In this document: one piece after another, positions 27,201-38,221 of the stretch
Numbering within the stretch: position 1 is the first letter of the stretch
How the letters are laid out: every line of letters begins with the position of its first letter
Assembly: GCA_964036045.1 (NCBI GenBank)
Contig: OZ038383.1
Location: 13,904,430 to 13,968,429, forward strand
Origin: Eutreptiella sp. 'Long Island Sound 2002'
Taxonomy: Eukaryota; Euglenozoa; Euglenophyceae; Eutreptiales; Eutreptiaceae
DNA: 64,000 nt
Direction of reading: 5' to 3'
Program-made: the position numbers and the translations under genes
The notes under the pieces: model-generated
What the model saw: the letters and a program-made list of their open reading frames with translations, nothing else
What the model was told of the DNA's origin: nothing
Databases searched by the model: none

Positions 27201-30200
27201 CTCCCCCTCCCCCATACCCCTTTAAGCAGGGCCCTGGCCTAGACTCCCTATCTTCCCCCGAGTCACCTTAAACAATGAGGAGCAGTGGGGGATGCTATGA
27301 GTTGTATGATGTGGGAATCAACTGTATTGTGTGGATTTGCTGTGGCCACCACTACAGTACAAGCACGACTATGAGCAGGAGCGGAAGCGCGTCGAGGAGC
27401 TGGAGGCCCTGCTGTACCGCAAGAAGAGCACCATGTCGGAGTGCGGGCTCACTTCGGAGGTGAGCGAGTGCAGTGACCCGCCCTCCATCGGTGAACTGGA
27501 GCGGCCATTCGACCATGATGCTGCTGAACAGGACTTGCAGCAGATGGTGCAGGTAGATGTAGGGTGGAGGTAGCGGAAGAACACCGGGCGATCTCTGAGC
27601 CCCCTCTGGCCTTGGGCTTGACTGCATGGCCTTGCTGATGTCTAAGCACAGCAACCCTGTCTCACTGCTGTTTTCTGACTGGTGTTTTTGTGTTCGAGAG
27701 TGTGAGATGATGATGGGACAGAGGGGCTGTGTCATGCATTTCGGAGGTGCAGCTGCTCACGTCCACATTCTGCCTTTAAGTAGACCCCATGTCTGCAAGC
27801 TGGAGTCAATGAGACAGGCCGATAGGTCCACATTCCGATGGAGCTCTTGCGAAATCTGCTTTGTCTTGTGGGCACATAGCCTCTTCTCCTCACAGGATTG
27901 CTGTCTGACCATCATTTCCCCTTCCTGGACTGTGGCTGCACAAGAAAGGGACAGGGTACCAACGAGCCGGTAGTCTCTTGCGGGGACACCAAGGACCAAG
28001 GACCCCCTGGGTGCCACTGACGGTTTTGTGCAAGGGGGAGGGTTTCCTGAGAAATGGGATATTGTGAGGATGTTTGCCCCCCCCCCCCCTTTTTAAAATT
28101 GCTCTGTCGGGCGCTGTCAATGTCGAAAAGAAATTAATCCGTCCGAAATTTGATACTTGGTAAGGTGCGATGGTGCGATGACGGCTCATCCATGCCACCT
28201 TGTTGTGCAGATGTTGAAGGCACAGGTTCAGCAGCAGCGGGCAGAAAACTCGCGCTGGATGAAGCAGTACACACGGGCTGCGGCGCGCCTCACGGTCCTG
28301 GAGAACCGAATGAAGGGGGTCACAACGGAACTAGAGGAAAAATCCAAAGACATTGTGGAACGGGAGGCAGCAGCAGCCGACCTTCAGGGGCAGATTGCGG
28401 CGCAGGACAACAAAATGAAGCTGATGATGGCGGAGCTGGAGCACAAGTCCAAAGGCTGCGCGGAGCGGGACGCTGCGGTGGCTGAGTTGAAGGGAAATCT
28501 CACCACAACCCAACAGGTGTGTGTACACGGGAAGGGGGAGGAGGATGCCACCGAGGTACCTCCCTAGTAGCAGCAGCATACAGCACAATAGAGGAAACCC
28601 ACCACACAGACAACACAAAACACGCCACACAATACACCACAATGCCACAACAGATGACACAAAGTCCACACCCCAAGCCTACCCTCTTTCCAAATCTTAC
28701 TTGAAGTTATCTTGTGCTAGCAATGGGCCACCTTCAAATGTTTGCTGAAAGGTGCTTCGACAGCACTGCGACGGCACAAAGACGAGGCTAGAGTGGCGCT
28801 CCAAGGGTGATAAGACAAGGCGCTTTGTGGGTAGCTTTGGAGGCGCTCCAAGGGTATTACGAGAGCGTGCTTTGCTGGGGCGATAGAGTGAAGGATGAGT
28901 TTGACCCGGCCGCCACCCATACTTGAAGAGTTGAGCAACAACACCAACAAACATGCCACATATCAGCCCTTCCTGTTGATCAACCACTTGATGAGTTGAG
29001 ATTCATCTAGCAAATAGGGTCCGGTTGGGGTGAAATTTTGGCTAATTTTTACTTTAGAGGAGCTGACCCCCGGTCACTCTACTCGAAAAAAATGCACATG
29101 CACCATGCAAAGAGGCGGGGTAACTAGAGATTTGTGCATAATGTGAAAATGAACAACACAACCATTCTGCTGGCTGATTTATTGTGATTGTGCACTGCAC
29201 GCGCACCACATGGTGCACTCTATATATATATCTATATACATATAGGCACCACAGGGTAGTAGCCTCCAGCGGCGGAGACCTACGATGGCAAGCCGCTGAA
29301 GGTGAGGTTCACAGCGTCCAAGCTTCGGGATCTGTGGACACCAAGAGGCATACTATTCAGCGCCATGCTCATGTGCTTTGGGCCTGTCCGGCTCATCAAT
29401 GTGCACCTTAGCATGGCGTAGGACTTCCCGTTTGACCACTTCGTAGTGCTAGCTAACATACTAACTGACATCCAAGTACCTGCCCCGGAATCCTTGGTGC
29501 CATATCCTGGCCACCGAGCCCAATTGCATTTGTCTTATGCCCGTGTCTTGGGACTCACAGTCCACCTCAACACTGCACAACCTTGATTGGTCAGCCACGA
29601 ACACCTCAAGGGATCCCTACCCTCTGGTAGAACTGATGTCCAGTGCAAAGGATGCTGAACGACATACCTGTAGGCACTAGATGGCATATTCCTTGAGAAA
29701 CACGTGCAGCACGGCACCCAAACACTCCTCTGTGTACAATTGTGCAATGCACCTATGCATTTTGACCAGCACTGAAAGGCAAGCCTGTGTTCATCGCTAT
29801 GCGCACTGGGCATGTGACCCAGCCCAATTTGGGGTGTGGCAACATTACAAGCCAACATTGGAGCAGCATGGGATACCAAGGAGACTACCTTTGGGGCTAG
29901 GTAGTTAATGACCCGGTCGAGAAAGGTGGAAAAGTGGCTATGGATGTCACCACCATTGAGATGGTCCTTGAAGATGATGCCACATTGGTCGGGCATTGCC
30001 TACAAAGCCGCCATCACATCTTTCATGGGAAAGATTTCCAAGCATGATGCCCAAGCGCCGGGAGGAGGGTTTCACTGGCCCCTTGGGGCTTGTCTGCCAC
30101 CCAGTGTCGCATTTGTGATGGACAACACATGATGACAGTTGGGCTAAATAGCGGCCCAATCCTGGACTCTACCTTTAGGGAAAGGATCTGATTTTTGCGC

Positions 30201-33200
30201 TCTTCAGACGGCGGGGTGCTGGGGGTGGGGGGGGGTCAATCATTGCGTGCAACATGGTAATCAATAGCCACAGTGGAAAATTCACAGGGCCCATATTGTC
30301 GCACCACATATGGTCTCGTGGTTGCAATGACCTCCTCCTCAGCTATTGCATCACACTGGTCGTTCCCCACATCCAATTTATTGCTATGGGCTGAAAAAAG
30401 GTTGAATGTCCTCATTCCGCCAAATGCATTAGTGGCTCTGCATGCGGTTCACATTGGTCTTGTGAGGCTTTTCCTCAGGCTGCGGCTGTCAAACATGCCA
30501 TTGCTGCCACTTATTGTTGCTATTGTTTGTGGCACTGCTGCCGTGGCATCTATTTTGGGCACGAACACTCAGTCACAACGCCAATTATTAGCCCCATCCC
30601 AGCCCAGCAAACGTACAGGCTCGCGTGCTAAAGAATGGCTCCCAAGGAAAAAGATCAAACAGGTCACGCCGTTGGACAGTGTTGGCTCATGTGCTCACAA
30701 GGCAACTGAGAACACCAACCTTGCTACTGCCTTGCTGTGGCTTCGGCAATCGCATTTGATGTTTGGACCAAAATGTCTGCACATCTAGAATGTTGCGCAA
30801 AACGTGCCACTCATGTGCTCAAGGAGTTCCCCATGGCAACTTTTGTTGAAGTTCATGACATTTTTATGGAACAATCAACTATTGCCGCTTGTCTTCCTAA
30901 TCACCTCTAATAGTACAATACCAATACCCTCTTGGGCAGCACTGTTGCATCACGAGTGACAGTGACAATTATGCTTGAAGAACTGGTGACCATCACAATC
31001 TCTGCATCTCAATCACCTTCATCTTGTTTACTTGTGTGCTCTGTTTGCCACACCTAAATTGGTATGCTAATGTGGGTGGCTGGGTTTGGTTATTGTGTGT
31101 CTTTCTCTGTTGCAAATTTTGTCGCTTTTTTGTTTCAGAAGGGTTTTTTTTGCGGGGGGGGGGTGGCACCCACGTTCCCCTGCAGCCGGATCCACCCTGA
31201 TTTAGGGGCTGTGCCATGTGGTAGCCACCATGTCGGTGCAAAGGTGGATTATCAGGGAAGTTGTGTAGAACCTGCTAGAGGCATGTGGAAGCGAGGTGGA
31301 AGCCAAGTGTGTCCCCTATGTTGGTGAGATCATCTGTGAAGACCAAGACAGGGGCTACCAACTGAGTTGACAAGGCTAGCATGGAAAGGAGCCTGCAAGC
31401 GTTCACAACACCATGGGCAGCCCTCTGGCTCTAGTGATCGTGGAAGCACCAGCTGCCATCTGCCAATCCTCTTTCCACACATGGTGCTTTTGCCTGCAAA
31501 AAACCTACTGAATCACCCTTTCTTCACAAATGCACCATGGGCCCACACAACATCTAGCTTGCCCATGCTTGGGCCTACCAAGTTTTGCAATAAACTCGCT
31601 GTTGTACAATTTGTGTGTGTTCAAAGATGTCAATACCAGGCAACGCAGTGCTATTGGAAGGGTGAGATGGGCACAAGAGCCACGGGAGAGACGTTGTGGA
31701 GGCTGTACCAGTACCAGAGTGCAACCAAGAAGGGCTGCTGTACTGCAAACCAGAGACAACGAGGCACGTTTGCCCAAAGATGATAGGGGGGTATGTGGGT
31801 GTGGTGGCCCTCCACCAAAAAGAAGTGTTCAGTCTAGACGCTAGCCCCATAGCATGAGCTATCTAGCCCCGACCAGCTGAATGTCGGGATGATGACGACA
31901 AATGTAACCCAGGGCTGGGCTGCTGTGTTGTCCTTGGCAAACACTATTGAGCGAGCAAGAACAAGTGGCATAGGTCACCTTGCTCACCACCAAAAAGTGG
32001 TGACTGGCTAGACCTCCAAGGCGCTTGTGTAAGGGAACCCATTCTAGGTGCTTGCAATTTTGAAATTTCGAATGAGCACATTGCGAATTGTGAACCCCCA
32101 AGGACTAGTGATGCTATCCTAGGAGTAGGGATGGTCGAGGTCCTACTAAACGCTCCTCCATGATGCTTGGTGGGATTGGTGGGATTTTGAATGATGTGTT
32201 GCATCAACCCAAGTCTACAATGAGGTTTTCACGCTGCTTCTGCTCATGGAGTAGCTTGGGCCTCGATGGGCTGGCAGTGTGGCTTGTGGCCTCCCTGTTG
32301 ATGCCCAATATCTGAAGGAGTGTGGGCCGCAATTGGCCTATTTGAAGAAGGGTGCGGTGATACAACTAGGTGGTGGTCCCCTAGGTCGACAACATGGTGT
32401 TATCCGTTACGTGAAATCAAAGACCAAGCAACTACCATGTTGGTTTTTCTTCGAGTCGTAGGCTTTGTTGTTTCTGTGTTGTAAGAGAATTATTCCCGGC
32501 TTGTGGTGCACTATACTGTGCACTTGCCATGCACATGTGTAGCCCCACTGCCACAATGATGTCCAGGTAGGCCCGGAGGGCTTTATCCAGAGGCTGTCCA
32601 CAAAGGGCACAACCATTAAGATCAGTGACCAATCAGACTCTGTCTGTTTTGTGCTTGACATCTCTAATCAGATCTTTGAAGGGCCGTACAGATGTTCATT
32701 GGTTTTAAAAGCGGGACACTGTAGCTAGGAACTGTGTGCCACTGCGCCAGTGGAGGAACCTGTTGTGGTGATGGAGGGTGTGTGCATTAAGCTGCACAGA
32801 TAGAACAAGGGAACTGTCATGCACCTGAGCGCTTTGGTGTGACCGGTGCCATCGCAAGAGGGATTATCTGGTACCATGCAGGCAAGCTCCAGATTGTCAG
32901 GCGCCGTGGAAGGAACAAAGCAGGGCAATGGTGCCTGAGGCAAAGAAATAAAAAGAGGCCCAAGCTGTGCACCATGTGTGATGTGTCGGAACCCCGCGAA
33001 GCATTGTACAAGGCACATTGGTGGGGGGCTGGAGCCAAGAAGGTCTGGTCTACGCGGCCGGTGAGAAGCCCACATTAGGTCACCAACCAGTGCAGCAGCA
33101 CTCCCAGGGCCCAGGCGCTGCTCCTTTGGGCATCCGTTGGCAGTGCTGCTGGGGATTTTGAAACCTTCAGCAGCCCCCCCCCCCCCCCCCCCGCCCCCGC

Positions 33201-33756
33201 CCTACTGCCCACCCTTGCACGCCCTACCCTCCCCTGCACATATCTGTGCCCCAGAACCTGCTCTCCCCTATATCCCCCAAGACTGCCCTCCCTCGCACGC
33301 CCCCAGTCCCACGCTCCAGTGCTCCATCACACGTTTCCTCAGGAATTGTCAGCCACGCAGGAACAATTGGTCAACGCCCAGCAGCAACTGCAAACCATGG
33401 CCTCTGCAAGTGGCCCGACCCCTCCACTGAGCCGCCGTGCCTCAGCTACACCCCGCGTGCCCTCACACCCGGAGCCCAGAGCCGTCTGCAGCCCCGCCTT
33501 TGATCCCCCAGACCAGCGCGACACGTCGATGATGCCGTCGCCTTGCAGTCCACATCGCCCCCCCGGCAGCTGCCCCCCGGGCTATGCGGAGGGCCGCTCC
33601 GAGTCCATGTGGAGCTACGCCCAGACAGAGCCACTGGTGCGGCCGTTTGGCCACACATGCGTCGCCTGTGGGAGGTGCCAGTACTGCGGGCCCAGAGCTG
33701 ACCAGGCGCAGGCGCGCATCTGTCGCACGGGCTTCTGGCCATTTGACTTCGGGTGA
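24271..33756 (+). CDS. Four-exon coiled-coil protein with Cys-cluster C-terminus
   Basis: Exons 24271-24501, 27358-27552, 28211-28516 and 33343-33756 are all phase 0 with GT-AG ends and give 380 residues plus a stop. Exon A encodes a heptad-rich helix (VVRLKQQVDEERYRAEAVEQ). Exon B begins YKHDYEQERKRVEELEALLY and then becomes acidic. Exon C is continuous coiled coil (TELEEKSKDIVEREAAAADL, later AELEHKSKG). Exon D starts with a last heptad stretch (ELSATQEQLVNAQQQL), turns Pro/Ser-rich, and ends with CVACGRCQYC, a CxxCxxCxxC cluster, before the stop. The introns are 2856, 658 and 4826 bp and full of repeats, so further small exons may be missed. The 5' end is uncertain: the frame is open back to an ATG at 24244, but CTGTCAG just before 24271 looks like a splice acceptor. 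Family and function are unknown; a scaffold or cytoskeletal role is only a guess. Confidence 0.65.
25609..25923 (+). CDS. Unidentified ORF with acidic, Ser-rich tail, inside intron 1
   Basis: This 104-codon frame has a basic stretch (RSQRADKGKRRR) followed by Asp/Glu- and Ser-rich sequence (DNGDDDVPDEPDHSSDEG, then SSDSSDSSESSDSV) and a stop. Such tails are common in chromatin or nucleolar proteins and in some transposases. A 40-bp GT-AG interval (25633-25672) would join the upstream open frame (25353-25632) to it in frame, so it could be the last exon of a nested gene or element. No domain was recognised. Confidence 0.3.
   Translation: MRSCWLWHVTVTVYEIDPLVAVYRKKSHCWRGLRSQRADKGKRRRLPGAFEDNGDDDVPDEPDHSSDEGHNNGGQDSDMNLDDSATSSSTSSDSSDSSESSDSV
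26321..26500. repeat. 90-bp direct repeat, two units
   Basis: CGGCCCGACTGCCTGTGGAC at 26321 returns as CAGCCCAACTGCCCATGGGC at 26411. Both units share CTGCCCAGCCGGG and CAGGGG.TGCCT at the same offsets. A weaker third unit may precede them. The 90-bp period is 30 codons and leaves long open frames on both strands, but I see no known protein. It lies in intron 1 of the coiled-coil gene. Confidence 0.75.
28517..33342. other. Large last intron of the coiled-coil gene
   Basis: 4.8 kb of mostly featureless sequence with C runs (28077-28089 just upstream, 33174-33192). Overlapping minus-strand open frames between 30159 and 29280 (up to 153 codons) and a + frame of 171 codons at 30273-30788 with one hydrophobic segment are open but unrecognised. 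They may be old transposon coding remnants. Confidence 0.4.
33174..33192. repeat. Poly-C run (19)
   Basis: Uninterrupted C tract, the longest of many in the window. It lies 150 bp upstream of the last exon of the coiled-coil gene. Confidence 0.9.
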
Positions 33757-34986
33757 CTGGATGCAGATGGCAAGTCGAAAAGAGTCCCCATGATGTCCAA
33801 GCCCAAGCATGTCTGGTCGTCCAGGATACGTGTGGCAACGGAATCCTCTGGCCGTGCACGTTTCACTGGCCAAGCATGCGCTGTGGCGTCTCATTGCTCA
33901 ATGCCGAATCCTAGCCAACATGAACAATGCGGGATAGTCGTGGAGGCCTGTGATGTGCGTGGTCGGCCCAGAGCAACATGTCAGCAAGAGCAAAGGCCAC
34001 GACAATTTTTGAGCAAATAATGAGATTGAATTGCAGAGAGTGGCCTACATTGCACAGCTGAGAGGCCATGGCTTTTTTGGGTGCCAACCACTGGGCGGGA
34101 AGTACCAAGCAGAAACATTGCAAATCGGATCGATGGTTGTGGATACCAGCCTTTGTAAGTACACAGACAAAAAGTGTGCTGCGCTTTTGTTGCAGCTGCA
34201 AAAAGCTCCAAAGAAAAAACCTTCGTCAGATGCCCATGTCGAGAATCTCTCATTGGGGTTTGCACTTCCCATGAGACCGTCTGGCCCCTTCTGTGTACAG
34301 GCTCTGAGTCTCTGTGGTTGCCAGCATCCCAGCTCTGTTTTCCGCACAGCCTTCGCATAATGCTGATATTTGATGATTTCGCCCCTCTTTTGTACATGCC
34401 ATCCGCCTGTTCCTTTGTCTTTTAACCGCCACTCACCGAATCGCCTGACAGCCGCCGTCAGGTGGCTTTAACCCGAAGGCCGTCGATTCGCTGACCTTAC
34501 ATTTACTTTGAGGTGTTGGCAGTTGCGAAGGGATGATTGCTGAGACATGCTGATGGTTGCCGACTGAGACAAAAATTCTTGCAAGGCCAATAGCCCCCCC
34601 ACAAGTACTTGTTTCTTTGTTCACCTCATTTTGTTACTGCCCCAGAGGGGCTGCCAACGTGACCTTGACAAGCTCTTGCAAGCCGTGTGGGCGTGCCTCG
34701 CAGCGGTGCAAAAGGATGAGTACCGCCAGCACTGCATGTCTTAGTTTGCCTACCCCATATTGAAGCAGCTGGATGTGGTGGCATGTCACCACGTGGCATG
34801 GGCCGTTGATGTTCTGCGTCATATGTCAGCTCAAGCACAATTATTTGCATCTCTTGCACTTGGAAATGGATGTTTGAATCTACATGCAGGCACGTTTCTA
34901 CTCCAACATGTGCCCACATCTTCGACATATGACAATGAGATTACTAAGCACAGAGCGCCATTCGCCAGCCAACACCAACACGCCCG

Positions 34987-35011
34987 CTCACACACACATA
35001 AACACACACAT

Positions 35012-35063
<52 letters not shown>

Positions 35064-35154
35064 GCACACGCACACGCACACGCACGCACGCGCGCACGCA
35101 CCCACGCACGCACGCACCCACGCACCCACGCACGCACCCACCCGCCCACCCACC

Positions 35155-35202
<48 letters not shown>

Positions 35203-35213
35203 CACACACACAT
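34987..35213. repeat. Compound CA / CACG / CACC microsatellite
   Basis: A continuous run of CACACA passes into CACGCACGCG and CACCCACC and back to CACACA. The long frames through it on both strands (His/Thr-rich or Cys/Val-rich) are artefacts of the repeat. Confidence 0.95.
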
Positions 35214-36540
35214 GATGTACAGCAACCCGCATTTGCGTCGTGGTTACCGCACAGTACCAGCATGGTGGCGGCTTTGCGTGTAGCGCTGCTTGTCTATGAT
35301 TGTTGCCTGGGGCAATGGTGTGTCGGTACATACCGTTCCTTGTTTCCTGATGAAACACCAGCCTCACATGGGGGGGTAGGGGGATACACATCATTCTGGT
35401 CGACACCCATGGAGTGGCATTGAACCCCACCTCACACAGGCATCAATCGCCATTCCAATCGACTCTCCCATTTCTGCATTTGTGGTCCAGATGATCGAGG
35501 CTGTGAGCCAATTGCACATGTCTGATCCGAGGATTGTGGTCCCTCCATCACTAATAATTGACCAAATAATTGACCACTTCCCTGGCACACAGGTGTGCGC
35601 ACATCACTCCCTGGCACCAAACGCAAATTGTTCCCGGCTTGACCCACCGTTGTACATGGATGCAGTGGGTATCACCGGGACAAAACACAGCCCAGAGACA
35701 GCACGAGGTAACAGTAGTTTCAAGCGTTGAAACTTTGGGACAGTGAACTGCGTGAGCCACGTCCCAGCCGTTGGGGGGTGACGAGGAGCTCTAATGCCTG
35801 CACAATCTGGCTAGCGATGTATTGCCCCAGCGTTTGCATGAGCAAATGGATTCAACCGCCCCTCTTCCTTTCGTTTGGTGCGCATAGTGGGTGAAGCAGT
35901 GTGGGCACGGTGGTGCGCAGTCAGTCCAATCCAGAACCGGTTTCTGCGGTTTTTGCAGAATGGTGAGATGCATTACAGTGTATGTCGGAGGCCAAAGTCC
36001 CCACTTCAGGCAACCACAAGATGCGTGTACATATGTCGAGCAAGACACTGTATTCCTCACCCTCTCTCTTCTGTCCCTTTTGCAGTTCGCCAAACCCTGG
36101 AAATGGGCCATTTGGAAAACATCACAGGGTCGAAAATGCTTCAAAAAGTGGCTGTGGAAGAGATCCCAAACCATATGCAATACAAAAGGTGCTTATTTGA
36201 GTCCATTTTCCATCTGTTTTGACACAATGTGTAAGGTGCATTGTGCATTGCCTACAGCACATTCTAAAGACTTTTGCAGCACCAGCTCAGTCCCAATGTA
36301 GTGTCTTCATTCGGGGGAGGGTTAATGGGGTCAGGGTTAGGGTCACCAAGCTGGAAGGTTTTACAACCTTCTTTAGGGTCTTTGGTGGACTGAGGGGTTC
36401 TAGCAGCAAGCAACAAGCAAGCACCAGCAGCAAGCTGGCAAGATTGCAGGAAATGAAATTTTGATCCTGCTGGCTCAGGTTCTACTGAAATCACCTCGAA
36501 GAGAGTTTGTTAGATCAAGCGCAGGCACGGGCGTCGTATA

Positions 36541-36553
36541 CCCCCCCCCCCCC
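36541..36553. repeat. Poly-C run (13)
   Basis: Uninterrupted C tract in intergenic sequence. Confidence 0.9.
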
Positions 36554-36780
36554 TTTTGGGGGTCATTCGCGTAGCATACCCCAAGGCATGATATTTGATG
36601 TCCAACCCCTTGTAATATCATTATTTTGTCCAATAAGACAATCCCCCATGGATTTTTGGATTCTGAGGCCTCTATCCCCTAAAACTGGATATCACTTTTT
36701 TGAGGGGGGGGGGATGGGGGGGGTCAAAAGTTTTCGCTTAGAAGGCTCCAACCAGTGGGGAGGCACAATGCTGTCATATC

Positions 36781-36850
36781 AAACCCGGGTCGAATGGTAA
36801 CACAACCAACTGCTGACTTTTAGGTCGGCGTTCGTATCCTGGTTGGTTGA
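36781..36850 (+). repeat. Degenerate tRNA-Lys-like sequence (SINE head or tRNA pseudogene)
   Basis: TCGAATGGTAACAC resembles a D-arm/A box. GCTGAC TTTTAG GTCGGC forms a six-pair anticodon-like stem whose loop reads CTTTTAG, as in tRNA-Lys(UUU). GCGTTCGTATCC is a near-consensus B box, followed by GGTTGGTTGA, which partly pairs with the start. The T stem pairs badly and the loop is one base off, so it is not a working tRNA. A relative on the opposite strand lies 30 bp downstream. Confidence 0.5.
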
Positions 36851-36880
36851 CTGTCGTCGGCGGCGGCGCCACCATCTTCG

Positions 36881-36950
36881 CCCCACCGGGGTTCGAATTG
36901 CCGACCAAAAAGTCTGTGGTAGGCTGCATTACCATTCGATTCTCCCCCCT
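36881..36950 (-). repeat. Second degenerate tRNA-Lys-like sequence, opposite strand
   Basis: Read on the minus strand, this has TCGAATGGTAATGC (A box), GACTTTTTGGTCGGC (anticodon region) and AATTCGAACCCC (B-box-like). The order and spacing match the + strand copy at 36781-36850. The pair forms an imperfect inverted repeat with a GGCGGCGGCG-rich centre. Confidence 0.5.
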
Positions 36951-37556
36951 GCTTGGAGCCGCATCTGCCACTGACAAAAAACCCAAACCGTGTGCTCGTG
37001 TGCTTCTGTCGGACTGACTGCTGGCCTTGCTAACTGACTGATTGGCTGAGTGCCAGCCTCTCTTCGAGGTGCACTGCCGAAGGCAATAGAATTTTATTGG
37101 ATAATATTTGAGGACATGTGGTTCAATTACCCAAAGTCTGAGTAAACGACTCAACAACAGCGGCTGGCAAGGGCCCTGCAAGTGGAGGTGGTGAGTTCCA
37201 ATGGGGGATGGAAATATGTTGTTTTGTATGCGGTAGAGGCTTTTGGTACTTCACCCATGAAAAAACACCTTTCCTCACTTTTTGGCACCAAATGGCCTAG
37301 AAAGGCGTTTAGTGACACCAACGTTTGGATGTTTGGCTACTTTAGAGGAAGTCCCATGCACGCAGTGCAAGGTTTTGTATGTGGGTAACTACCCGAACCC
37401 TAGTTTCGGCCTTTTTGCGGGGGTTTGTTGTTCCATAATACGGTTTTTAAAGCTTCTTATGCATTTGGGGTGTGACATATTTGAATTGTCATTCATTTTC
37501 ACCTATTTTCACCCATTTGTACCCATTCTCAACCCCCTTGCACGTTCCTCGTCGTA

Positions 37557-38221
37557 GATGGATTGAAGATTATGTGGACTCACATACGCTGTGTGGCACT
37601 GACCTTGACCCCAAAGATGTGGTTTGGTGGATGGATTGGTGTTGTGCTAGGCACTCCAAGGAGCCTCGGGCAGTATATACACATCCCCATAAACAAGTCA
37701 ACCTCATTGGTGTTGATTGTGTTAAAGCAGAGGAAGTGTATATGAAGGATGGTGCGTCAGGTTTGTTGTCCGAGGAGGATTTTCCAATGCCTCTTTTTTT
37801 CTTCAGCAAAGTCCAAGTTGGGACAACTTTGCCTACATGTCTTGTTCAGATTGTTTAGATGACGTGTGTATGCGAGATGTTGCACGTGTTCACACACTCT
37901 TGAATGTGGTGGTGGATGGGATTTGGTGGCACCATATGCCCATATGCTCGGTGGGTGCATCTTTGTCCAATGTACTCTTTAATTCCAAACATGCAGGCTA
38001 TGTTTATAAGGTAACAGTGGCCGTGGACAACCTTGGGAATATGGTATGGATATGAGATCGATCTTATGCTGCGAGCGCCGGCGGATGTTACAATGTGGGA
38101 TCAATGTGGTCCTTCGGGAACACACGGACAATTCTTTGATCATGAAGTAGGTAATCACGACGGCGCTTACAACGGGTACATTGGTTGCATGCCACGACAT
38201 AGTTGTACTCTACAACACTAA
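37557..38221 (+). pseudogene. Broken DDE transposase, PIF/Harbinger-like
   Basis: Three coding blocks in shifting frames read as one protein. 37557-37800 gives WIEDYVDSHTLCGTDLDPKD and onward. 37807-38055 gives SCSDCLDDVCMRDVARVHTL, then VVDGIWW (first Asp region), FNSKHAGYVYKVTVAVDNLG and MVWI. 38056-38221 gives APADVTMWD and FFDHEVGNHDGAYNG. The order VDG...NSKH..Y..KV.VAVD..G.....PADV resembles the DDE_Tnp_4 fold of PIF/Harbinger enzymes (VDGT, SGKHK..., VAVD..G.I, PGS.HD). A 2-nt shift after MVWI and another around 37800 break it. No ends or target duplication were found. Confidence 0.5.

Larger units (their letters stand above)
33757..36780. other. Intergenic with microsatellite and possible transposon remnants
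   Basis: About 34438-34840 on the + strand has weak similarity to the end of a Tc1/mariner-type transposase (PPSGGFNPKAVDSL, later DLDKLLQAVWACLAAVQKDE) interrupted by stops; this is tentative. 36066-36188 has a good pyrimidine tract, an acceptor at 36085 and a donor at 36188, which could flank a 103-bp exon, but I found no partner exon or domain. Confidence 0.35.

Noticed and set aside
34831-35430. 199-codon minus and 179-codon plus frames rich in Cys/Val or His/Thr
   Set aside because: They run through the CA/CACG microsatellite and have no other coding signal.
36318-36345. GGGTTAGGG-like, telomere-like motif
   Set aside because: Only a single partial unit; no array.
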